This document shows, piece by piece, positions 57,280 to 64,000 of a stretch of DNA of 64,000 nt. Source of the stretch: Chryseobacterium mulctrae (GTDB lineage: Bacteria; Bacteroidota; Bacteroidia; Flavobacteriales; Weeksellaceae). The first letter of the stretch is position 1; the number at the start of each line of letters is the position of its first letter. The notes beneath the pieces are model-generated. The model was not told where the DNA came from. It searched no databases and saw only the letters and a program-made list of their open reading frames with translations. The translations under genes were made by a program, and so were the position numbers. The DNA lies in contig NZ_VAJL01000001.1 in the NCBI RefSeq assembly GCF_006175945.1, positions 4,039,001 to 4,103,000 on the forward strand. Direction: 5' to 3'.

Positions 57280-58977
57280 ATGCAATTATCAGAACAGGAA
57301 ATCATTAGAAGAGAAAAGCTGAATAAGCTTGTTGAAATGGGAATCAAGGCATTCCCTGCAGAAGAATACAACGTTACAGATACTACAGAATCTATAAAAC
57401 AGAATTTTTCTGAAAGTAAACAGGTGAAGATTGCGGGAAGATTGATGTCTCGTAGAATTCAGGGGAAGGCTTCTTTTGCTGAATTGCAGGATTCTACAGG
57501 GAAAATTCAGGTGTATTTCAACAGAGATGAAATCTGTACCGGAGAAGATAAAGCTTTATACAACGACGTTTATAAACACCTTTTAGATATCGGTGATATT
57601 ATCGGTATTGAAGGAGAATTGTTCACAACTCAGGTTGGTGAAATGACTGTTTTGGTAAAAAACTTTACGTTGCTTACCAAATCATTACGTCCGCTTCCGC
57701 AGGCAAAAACTGATGAAAATGGAGTCGTGCATGATGCGTTCAACGACCCAGAAATGAGATACAGACAGCGTTATGTAGACTTAACGGTGAACCCACAAGT
57801 GAAAGAAATTTTCGTGAAGAGAACAAAATTGTTCAATGCGATGAGAACTTTCTTTAATGATTCAGGTTATTTTGAAGTTGAAACGCCAATCTTACAGTCA
57901 ATTCCAGGTGGAGCTGCTGCAAGACCGTTTATTACGCATCACAATGCTTTAGACATTCCTTTATATTTAAGAATTGCGAACGAATTGTACCTTAAAAGGT
58001 TAATCGTTGGTGGTTTTGACGGAGTTTATGAATTCTCGAAAAACTTCAGAAATGAAGGAATGGACAGAACCCACAATCCTGAATTTACCGCAATGGAAAT
58101 TTATGTAGCTTACAAAGACTACAATTGGATGATGGATTTTACAGAGAAATTATTAGAATTCTGTGCAACTTCTGTAAACGGAAATTCAGAATCAACTTTC
58201 GGTGAGCATACAATCAGCTGGAAAGCTCCTTATCCAAGGGTTTCTATGACAGAAGCGATTCAAAAATATACAGGTTTTGATATTACAGGAAAATCTGAGC
58301 AGGAATTGTTTGACTTTGCAAAATCTATCGGTATCGAAGTAAACGAAACGATGGGGAAAGGAAAATTGATTGACGAAATTTTTGGTGAAAAGTGTGAAGG
58401 AAACTTCATTCAGCCGACTTTCATTACCGATTATCCAATCGAAATGTCGCCTTTAACTAAAAAGCACAGAAGCCAGGAAGGTCTTACTGAGCGTTTTGAA
58501 TTGATGGTTTGTGGTAAAGAAATAGCGAATGCTTATTCAGAATTAAATGACCCTATTGACCAAAGAGAGCGTTTTGAAGAGCAATTAAAATTAGCTGAAA
58601 AAGGAGACGATGAAGCAACAGGATTTATCGACGAAGATTTTTTGAGAGCTTTAGAATATGGGATGCCACCAACTTCTGGTTTAGGAATCGGAATGGACAG
58701 ATTAATTATGTTCTTAACCAACAATCCTTCAATTCAGGAAGTATTGTTCTTCCCACAAATGAGACCTGAAAAATTGGTTCCTCAAATCGAATTGGGAGAA
58801 GATGAGCATTTGATTCTTGATATTTTGAAATCAGGTGAGCAAATTGCTTTGGCTGAAGTGAAAACGATGAGTAAATTATCCGGTAAAAAATGGGATAAAG
58901 CTTCAAAAACTTTAACGAAAGGAAACTTGGTAAAAGTAGAGAAGATCAACGAAGTTGTTTTGATGAAATTGGCTTAA
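57280..58977 (+). CDS. lysS: lysyl-tRNA synthetase (class II)
   Basis: 565 residues. N-terminal OB-fold anticodon domain (QVKIAGRLMSRRIQGKASFAELQDSTGKIQVYF) and class II core: motif 1 region VKRTKLFNAMRTFFNDSGYFEVETPILQSIPGGAAARPF, motif 2 FRNEGMDRTHNPEFTAMEIYVAY, motif 3 GMPPTSGLGIGMDRLIMFLTN. An extra ~65 residues at the C-terminus (LILDILKSGEQIALAEVKTMSKLSGKKWDKASKTLTKGNLVKVEK) form a helical domain often found on Bacteroidota LysS. Charges tRNA-Lys. Confidence 0.97.
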   Translation: MQLSEQEIIRREKLNKLVEMGIKAFPAEEYNVTDTTESIKQNFSESKQVKIAGRLMSRRIQGKASFAELQDSTGKIQVYFNRDEICTGEDKALYNDVYKHLLDIGDIIGIEGELFTTQVGEMTVLVKNFTLLTKSLRPLPQAKTDENGVVHDAFNDPEMRYRQRYVDLTVNPQVKEIFVKRTKLFNAMRTFFNDSGYFEVETPILQSIPGGAAARPFITHHNALDIPLYLRIANELYLKRLIVGGFDGVYEFSKNFRNEGMDRTHNPEFTAMEIYVAYKDYNWMMDFTEKLLEFCATSVNGNSESTFGEHTISWKAPYPRVSMTEAIQKYTGFDITGKSEQELFDFAKSIGIEVNETMGKGKLIDEIFGEKCEGNFIQPTFITDYPIEMSPLTKKHRSQEGLTERFELMVCGKEIANAYSELNDPIDQRERFEEQLKLAEKGDDEATGFIDEDFLRALEYGMPPTSGLGIGMDRLIMFLTNNPSIQEVLFFPQMRPEKLVPQIELGEDEHLILDILKSGEQIALAEVKTMSKLSGKKWDKASKTLTKGNLVKVEKINEVVLMKLA

Positions 58978-59005
58978 GCTTAATTATCAAATAAAATTAT
59001 ATTTA

Positions 59006-59035
59006 AATTCCTGAAATTATTTTCAGGAATTTTTT
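59006..59035 (+). terminator. terminator after lysS
   Basis: AATTCCTGAAA/TTTCAGGAATT stem with T6 tail, 28 bp after the stop. Confidence 0.9.
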
Positions 59036-59090
59036 GTTTTCTGAAACAATAATTAAATATTTTTCCGTTGTAAAGAAAACTCAAAACCAG

Positions 59091-59909
59091 ATGAAATACT
59101 TTGTTTTGTTCTTTTTAATTTCAACAGGATTGAATGCGCAAATGATGACTTCTGTTTATTTTGTACACAATTCTTACGAACTAAATCTTGAATCTAAACA
59201 AAAACTGGATAGTTTAGCACAATTAAGAACCAGCTTAAAATTCAAAATTTTTGGAAATTGTGATCCTTCCGGAATGAATGAATACAATAATAAACTTTCC
59301 GGAAACCGTGCAAATACAGTTCGTAATTATCTTCAGAATAAAATTTCAGAAAACATCCAATTAATCAGTGTTGTTGGTTTGGGTGAAGAAAAACAAATCA
59401 ATGACAACAGTACCGACGAACTGCGTGGAAAAAACCGTAGGGTTGATATTTTTATTGAAAAAGCTTTTGCTTCGGGAGAGAAAATTTCAAGAAATGCTTT
59501 GCCCAGTTTTTTAAGTACGGAAGTTTCTCAGATGAAAGTGAAAGATACTTTTGCGCTTCCAAATGTTAATTTTGTTGGAGGCCGTCATGTTTGGCTTCCG
59601 AAAGGACAATCTGAAATCGTAAAACTTTTAAAAAATCTGAAAGAAAACCCGACATTAGAAATCGAATTGCAGGGACATATTTGCTGTGATTATGAAAATT
59701 TTGATGGTGAAGATTTAGATTTAAAAACATTCAATCTTTCTTTTACCAGAGCCAATGCAATCAAAGAATTTCTATTAAAAAACGGAATTGATTCCAGCAG
59801 AATTACAGCAAAAGGACTCGGCCATCTCAATCCTGTTGCGTATCCCGAAGAAACGGAATTGGATAAAACTAAAAATCGCAGAGTAGAAGTTGTTTTGTTG
59901 AAGAAATAA
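59091..59909 (+). CDS. exported protein with two OmpA-like peptidoglycan-binding domains
   Basis: ATG at 59091 gives a signal peptide (KYFVLFFLISTGLNAQ); the longer reading from 59034 would start inside the lysS terminator. 272 residues. The first OmpA_C-like domain covers ~25-120 (VYFVHNSYELNLESKQKLDSLAQLR...GNCDPSGMNEYNNKLSGNRANTVRNYLQN...GKNRRVDIFIEK) and a second covers ~155-272 (NVNFVGGRHVWLPKGQSEIVKLLKNLKENPTLEIELQGHICC...RANAIKEFLLKNGIDSSRITAKGLGHLNPVAYPEETELDKTKNRRVEVVLLKK). Binds peptidoglycan; two tandem domains without a barrel is unusual. Confidence 0.88.
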   Translation: MKYFVLFFLISTGLNAQMMTSVYFVHNSYELNLESKQKLDSLAQLRTSLKFKIFGNCDPSGMNEYNNKLSGNRANTVRNYLQNKISENIQLISVVGLGEEKQINDNSTDELRGKNRRVDIFIEKAFASGEKISRNALPSFLSTEVSQMKVKDTFALPNVNFVGGRHVWLPKGQSEIVKLLKNLKENPTLEIELQGHICCDYENFDGEDLDLKTFNLSFTRANAIKEFLLKNGIDSSRITAKGLGHLNPVAYPEETELDKTKNRRVEVVLLKK

Positions 59910-60009
59910 TGCTTTGAAAATCTAAGATTTATAAAAAATATTTTAAGTCATATATTTTTTATACATTTAAAATGGCTGAAATGGTCAATAAAAAACACAA
60001 TCTTAATCT

Positions 60010-60870
60010 ATGTTTGATCTCAACAAAGCTATAGAGCTAATCGATGAAAAACTTGAACTTTGGTTCCGGGAAATTGTAAAAATTTTACCCAACCTGCTTT
60101 TGGCAGCATTTATTTTGGTAATTGGATTTTTCGTTGCAAAATGGATCAGGAAACTGACATTGAAAATTTTCGGTAAAATTTCTTCCAATCATACGATAAC
60201 CCATCTTTTCAGTACATTTATTTATATCACTGTTCTTGGTGTTGTTTTTTTTACGGCATTGAGTATTTTAAAACTCGATAAAGCGGTAACCTCAATTCTT
60301 GCCGGAGCCGGAATTTTTGGGTTGGCTTTGGCTTTTGCATTTCAGGATATTGCAGCCAACTTTATTTCGGGAATTTTTATTTCGTTTCGAAAACCTCTTC
60401 ATATCGGTGATATTGTTTCGGTTAAAAACTATATGGGAAAAGTAATGGAGGTGAATCTTCGTGACACTGTTATCAAAACTTTTCAGGGGAAAATGGTCAT
60501 TATTCCGAATAAAGATGTCTTTCAGAATCCGGTAGAAAATTATTCGCTTCTTGGCAAACGCCGTCTCGATCTGAAAGTAGGAGTTTCTTATGATGCTGAT
60601 TTAGAAAAAGTAGCTCAGATTGCTGTTGATGCTTTAAAAAATATTGAAGGTCTTGATCCTGAAGAAGAAATTACCCTTTTTTATCAGGAATTTGGCGATA
60701 GTTCAATCAATTTTACCGTACGTTTATGGTGTAAATCTACGGAGCAGATAGATTATCTTAAAATGGGGCATGATGCGATTATTTCCATAAAAAAAGCTTT
60801 TGATCAACACAAAATAAGCATTCCGTTTCCGGTCAGAACACTGGATGTAAACTGGCCGGAAAAAATGTAA
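60010..60870 (+). CDS. small-conductance mechanosensitive channel (MscS family)
   Basis: 286 residues, typical MscS length. Three membrane helices (~25-47, 63-85, 90-120); the pore helix is GAGIFGLALAFAFQDIAANFISGIFISFRKPLHIGDIV. The beta domain carries GKVMEVNLRDTVIKTFQGKMVIIPNKDVFQNPVENYS, and the C-terminal alpha/beta domain ends IPFPVRTLDVNWPEKM. Opens under membrane tension to release solutes in hypo-osmotic shock. Monocistronic; convergent with cydB. Confidence 0.94.
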   Translation: MFDLNKAIELIDEKLELWFREIVKILPNLLLAAFILVIGFFVAKWIRKLTLKIFGKISSNHTITHLFSTFIYITVLGVVFFTALSILKLDKAVTSILAGAGIFGLALAFAFQDIAANFISGIFISFRKPLHIGDIVSVKNYMGKVMEVNLRDTVIKTFQGKMVIIPNKDVFQNPVENYSLLGKRRLDLKVGVSYDADLEKVAQIAVDALKNIEGLDPEEEITLFYQEFGDSSINFTVRLWCKSTEQIDYLKMGHDAIISIKKAFDQHKISIPFPVRTLDVNWPEKM

Positions 60871-60909
60871 ATTTTCAGGAGTTTAAAAATTATCAAAATT
60901 TAAAATCAT

Positions 60910-61917
60910 TTATTTTTTTGATGCTTTTGAGAATGAAAACATCAGATAAAATAAAAAAGGTAAAATAAATAGGGAACCTAATAATAAAGCCCATCCCAAA
61001 GCAGAAATGGTTTTTGGTGAGGCTACATGTTCTAATAACGAAAGATGCTGCCCGTTTCCTAATAAAATAATATCAGGATTGTGTTGATAAGTTGCCGCCA
61101 CTAAAATCATAATGATTTGGAATCCTGCCAAAGCTCTTACGGGAAGTAATTTCTTCTTATGCATGGCTCTTAAAATTAAACCTAAAGCAACTGTTGCAAA
61201 ACTAATAGACATCACTCCAAGATATTTTGAGAAAATCCATTTTGTTAAAGGGATACCGGAAAGATAAGCTGCTAAAAATACTAGCAATCCTGTAATGACT
61301 ACAAAAATCATTGTTTGATGGGATTTGTGAATCATTAATTCTAATTCCAGTCTATCGCTGGTTTCCCGTAAAGAAAAAATGGATGCCAAATAGGCACAAA
61401 GCGAAACGGTGAATAATCCCACCGCAACACCAAACCAATTGAGCCAACTGAAAACATATAAGTCTAAAAAATTATTTGCATCGGGATTGATCGATTGTGA
61501 AACAGTTGCAGCGGCTATTAAACCTAAGAAAAAAGGTGTTAAGAGACTTGCATAATAGAAAATCTGAGTATAAATAATCTGCCATCGGTCTTCCACCGCA
61601 TCATAATGTCTGAAAGTAAATGCTGTACCTCTTGCAATAATTCCGACAAGCATTAATACTAACGGAATGTGAAGGTAAGTTGACAAGGTGGTGTAGATTT
61701 CAGGAAATCCTACAAACAGAATTACAATGGCAATGATGAGCCACATGTGATTGGCTTCCCAAACAGGAGCAATCGACTCGTACATGATTTTTTCGGTGTA
61801 CTTTCTGTTTTTCTTTTTGGTCATTAATTCTACGATTCCGGCTCCGAAATCAGCCCCACCCAAAATCACATAAAGACATACGGAAAGCCATAGAAAACCA
61901 ATTACAACGTAGATCAT
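60910..61917 (-). CDS. cydB: cytochrome bd ubiquinol oxidase subunit II
   Basis: 335 residues, eight or nine membrane helices. VCLYVILGGADFGAGIVELMTKKK, APVWEANHMWLIIAIVILFVGFPEIY, GIIARGTAFTFRHYDAVEDRWQ are the CydB signatures. Starts with ATG overlapping the cydA stop by 4 bp, so translationally coupled. Forms the bd oxidase with CydA, reducing O2 to water at low oxygen. Confidence 0.95.
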   Translation of the reverse strand: MIYVVIGFLWLSVCLYVILGGADFGAGIVELMTKKKNRKYTEKIMYESIAPVWEANHMWLIIAIVILFVGFPEIYTTLSTYLHIPLVLMLVGIIARGTAFTFRHYDAVEDRWQIIYTQIFYYASLLTPFFLGLIAAATVSQSINPDANNFLDLYVFSWLNWFGVAVGLFTVSLCAYLASIFSLRETSDRLELELMIHKSHQTMIFVVITGLLVFLAAYLSGIPLTKWIFSKYLGVMSISFATVALGLILRAMHKKKLLPVRALAGFQIIMILVAATYQHNPDIILLGNGQHLSLLEHVASPKTISALGWALLLGSLFILPFLFYLMFSFSKASKK

Positions 61918-63257
61918 GATTTTTTGTTTTTAGAATTAAACTGAGGGTCTGTAGGGTCGTAAAGTTTGGGAACCATTTGTATCTGTCTTCTCAAAAGGAA
62001 AATAATAATTAATGACAATGAAATAAATATAGCCGTAAAGAAATAAAATGAATACTGAATTCCGGGCATCGGCGTAACAGCGTCAACGGTTTTCATAATT
62101 CCGTAGATAATCCAGGGTTGTCTGCCGACTTCTGTGACTGTCCAACCTGCTTCCAAAGCAATATATCCAAAAGGTGTAGCAAAAAGAAATGTTTTTAAAA
62201 GCCAGTTTTTATTCAGCCAATCTTTTTTAAAGAAGAAAGAATAAAGATAAAGACTTCCAATGCAGATCATCACAACTCCAAAGAAAATCATAATCTGAAA
62301 AGCATAATGTACAACAGCAACAGGTGGCCATTCATCTCTCGGGAAATCATTTAAACCTTTTACTTCGGCATTAAAATCATTACTCACCAAAAAACTTAAA
62401 ACTTTTGGAATTTTTATAGCATATTTAATTTCTCCTTTTTCTTCATCAGGAATTCCGCCCAATACGAAAGCTGCTCCTTTTTCAGTTTCAAAATGAGCTT
62501 CCATTGCGGCTAACTTTATAGGTTGTCTTTCAGCCACAGATTTTGCAGCAACATCACCACTTAAAGGAGCGCCGAAAGCACCAATCATCGCAAAAGCTGC
62601 AGCAATTCTAAATGCTTTGGTGTGAAATTCTACATTTTTCTTTCGCATAATTAAAAAAGCATGAACTCCCGCAACCGCAAATCCTGTTGCACAAAAAGCG
62701 GCAACTGTCATATGTAAAGCCTGTGGAAACCAAGCATCATTAAACATGGCTTTTATAGGGTCTATGTTGAGATACTGTCCATTGATATAGTCGAATCCGG
62801 TTGGTGAATTCATCCACGCATTTGCAGCAACCACTAAAATTCCTGAAGCTAAACCGCTTAAGCCGACCAAAAATCCACAAAACCAGTGGAACCATTTATT
62901 AAATTTATCCCAACCGTAAAGGAAAAAGCCAATAGCAATAGCTTCAATAAAAAACGCTGTTCCTTCAAGAGAAAAAGGCATTCCGAAAATAGGTCCTGCG
63001 TGTTTCATAAAACCAGGCCAGAGCAACCCGAGTTCAAATGAAAGCATCGTTCCGGAAACTGCACCAGTTGCAAAAAGAATTGCAACTCCTTTGCTCCAAG
63101 CTTTCGTAAGACCTTTATAAATTTCGTTTCCGGTTTTAAGATATTTCCAGTGGGCAAATGCCATTAAAAAAGGCATTACCATTCCAACACAGGCGAAGAT
63201 GATATGAAAACCTAAAGAAAGCGCCATTTGGGCGCGTGCAGCAATAAAATCATCCAT
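61914..63257 (-). CDS. cydA: cytochrome bd ubiquinol oxidase subunit I
   Basis: 447 residues. Heme-ligand His18 (LGFHIIFACVGMVMPF), the second His in WFPQALHMTVAAFCATGFAVAGVHAF, and the b558 Met in VVHYAFQIMIFFG. GRQPWIIYG lies near the C-terminus. The chain is ~75 residues shorter than E. coli CydA, which means a short Q-loop, as in the CIO-type and many Bacteroidota bd oxidases. Oxidises quinol with high oxygen affinity. First gene of cydAB, divergent from gyrB. Confidence 0.95.
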   Translation of the reverse strand: MDDFIAARAQMALSLGFHIIFACVGMVMPFLMAFAHWKYLKTGNEIYKGLTKAWSKGVAILFATGAVSGTMLSFELGLLWPGFMKHAGPIFGMPFSLEGTAFFIEAIAIGFFLYGWDKFNKWFHWFCGFLVGLSGLASGILVVAANAWMNSPTGFDYINGQYLNIDPIKAMFNDAWFPQALHMTVAAFCATGFAVAGVHAFLIMRKKNVEFHTKAFRIAAAFAMIGAFGAPLSGDVAAKSVAERQPIKLAAMEAHFETEKGAAFVLGGIPDEEKGEIKYAIKIPKVLSFLVSNDFNAEVKGLNDFPRDEWPPVAVVHYAFQIMIFFGVVMICIGSLYLYSFFFKKDWLNKNWLLKTFLFATPFGYIALEAGWTVTEVGRQPWIIYGIMKTVDAVTPMPGIQYSFYFFTAIFISLSLIIIFLLRRQIQMVPKLYDPTDPQFNSKNKKS

Positions 63258-63489
63258 AAAATTTAATTTTTCAAGTTTAAAGTTAAGGATAAATTGTTGA
63301 GAAGAAATATGATTTAAAACATTCCAATCAATTCAAATCTGCATTGTAACTTTATTGTTTTTTTTAGTTAAAATAAACTCTGTTTTTTAGGATAAATTCT
63401 GATATTTTATAATGGAAATTACTTTCATAAGTCGAAAAAAATCACGATATTTGTGGGTCTTTGCATTAAGCAAATTTATTTAAATTTAT

Positions 63490-64000
63490 ATGAGTCAAAA
63501 ACAATATACAGCTAGTAGTATCCAGGCCTTAGAAGGGATGGAGCACGTTCGACTAAGACCATCTATGTACATTGGAGATGTAGGAACAAGAGGTCTTCAT
63601 CATTTGGTTTATGAAGTGGTAGATAACTCTATTGACGAAGCTCTTGCAGGTCATTGTGATACGATATTAGTTACCATACACAAAGGTGAAAGTATTTCTG
63701 TAAAAGATAATGGTAGAGGTATTCCTGTAGATTTTCACGAGAAAGAACAAAAATCAGCACTTGAGGTTGTAATGACCAAAATTGGAGCGGGTGGAAAATT
63801 TGATAAAGATTCTTATAAAGTTTCTGGTGGTCTTCACGGTGTGGGGGTTTCTTGTGTGAATGCACTTTCTACGTTGTTGGTGGCTACAGTTAGCCGTGAC
63901 GGTAAATTATATCAGCAAAAATATTCTGAAGGTAAAGCTTTAACACAGGTTGAAGAAATTGGTACTACTGACGAAAGAGGAACTGAAGTTTTCTTCCAGC
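63490..64000 (+). CDS. gyrB: DNA gyrase subunit B, 3' end outside window
   Basis: ATG at 63490; the frame stays open to the window end (170 codons). [48 protein letters not shown] is the GyrB N-terminal ATPase start; [11 protein letters not shown] and [16 protein letters not shown] are the GHKL ATP-binding motifs. GyrB drives DNA supercoiling with GyrA. Separated from cydA by a 230-bp divergent promoter region. Confidence 0.96.
   Translation, partial: MSQKQYTASSIQALEGMEHVRLRPSMYIGDVGTRGLHHLVYEVVDNSIDEALAGHCDTILVTIHKGESISVKDNGRGIPVDFHEKEQKSALEVVMTKIGAGGKFDKDSYKVSGGLHGVGVSCVNALSTLLVATVSRDGKLYQQKYSEGKALTQVEEIGTTDERGTEVFFQ

Noticed and set aside
63279..63290. Minus-strand TAACTTTA as -7 box for cydA
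   Set aside because: It matches TAnnTTTG except for the last base and has no TTG at a suitable distance; too weak to list.

Overview
The window comes from a low-GC member of the Bacteroidota, most likely a Chryseobacterium-like flavobacterium (Weeksellaceae). The evidence is a SusC/SusD pair, type IX secretion (T9SS) C-terminal domains, promoters with a -33 TTG and a -7 TAnnTTTG, almost no Shine-Dalgarno sequences, cytochrome bd, and intergenic regions full of imperfect palindromic repeats. No rRNA, tRNA, CRISPR array, prophage or intact insertion sequence is visible. The genes are chromosomal and mostly housekeeping or cell-envelope functions.

Layout. 1-5.4 kb: a truncated-by-window alpha-2-macroglobulin-like protein followed by ecotin, so two protease inhibitors side by side. 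5.4-9.9 kb: small secreted, membrane and VOC-fold proteins, DUF1569, DUF1398 and DUF2490. 10.1-16.7 kb: CPA1 Na+/H+ antiporter, glutaminyl cyclase, deoxynucleoside kinase, ArsC-like protein, DUF493 and DUF4197. 17.0-26.2 kb: a polysaccharide utilisation locus (SusC, SusD, GH144-like glucanase, esterase-like hydrolase, GH3) predicted to act on beta-1,2-glucan. 26.2-33.3 kb: LRR-T9SS protein, S9 peptidase, an ECF sigma factor with two conserved partners, a J-domain membrane protein and an unlisted 51-residue Cys-rich protein. 33.5-41.3 kb: gcvP, LRR protein, membrane proteins and a 1000-residue pectate-lyase-like T9SS protein. 41.3-42.4 kb: a repeat-rich non-coding block with a 160-bp tandem duplication.

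43.4-53.0 kb: lipB and a complete tryptophan operon on the minus strand (trpL-E-G-D-C-F-x-OsmC-B-A). Upstream of trpE there is an unlisted 25-codon leader peptide with three consecutive Trp codons and a complete attenuator (antiterminator and terminator). Its promoter -7 box ends four bases before the leader ATG, so the leader peptide appears to be read from a leaderless transcript.

53.0-64 kb: small lipoprotein and cytochrome c, RlmF, a pair of secreted paralogues, lysS, double-OmpA protein, MscS channel, cydAB and the 5' part of gyrB.

The most unusual theme is that dispersed repeat sequences are not confined to intergenic DNA. In the trp operon and in the macroglobulin gene, pieces that look like genome-wide repeats are read as protein: a 68-bp palindromic element lies in frame in trpF, and a CCATCAAC-type phrase gives related peptides in TrpF, TrpG and the macroglobulin, with similar phrases at the ends of TrpA, TrpB and TrpD.
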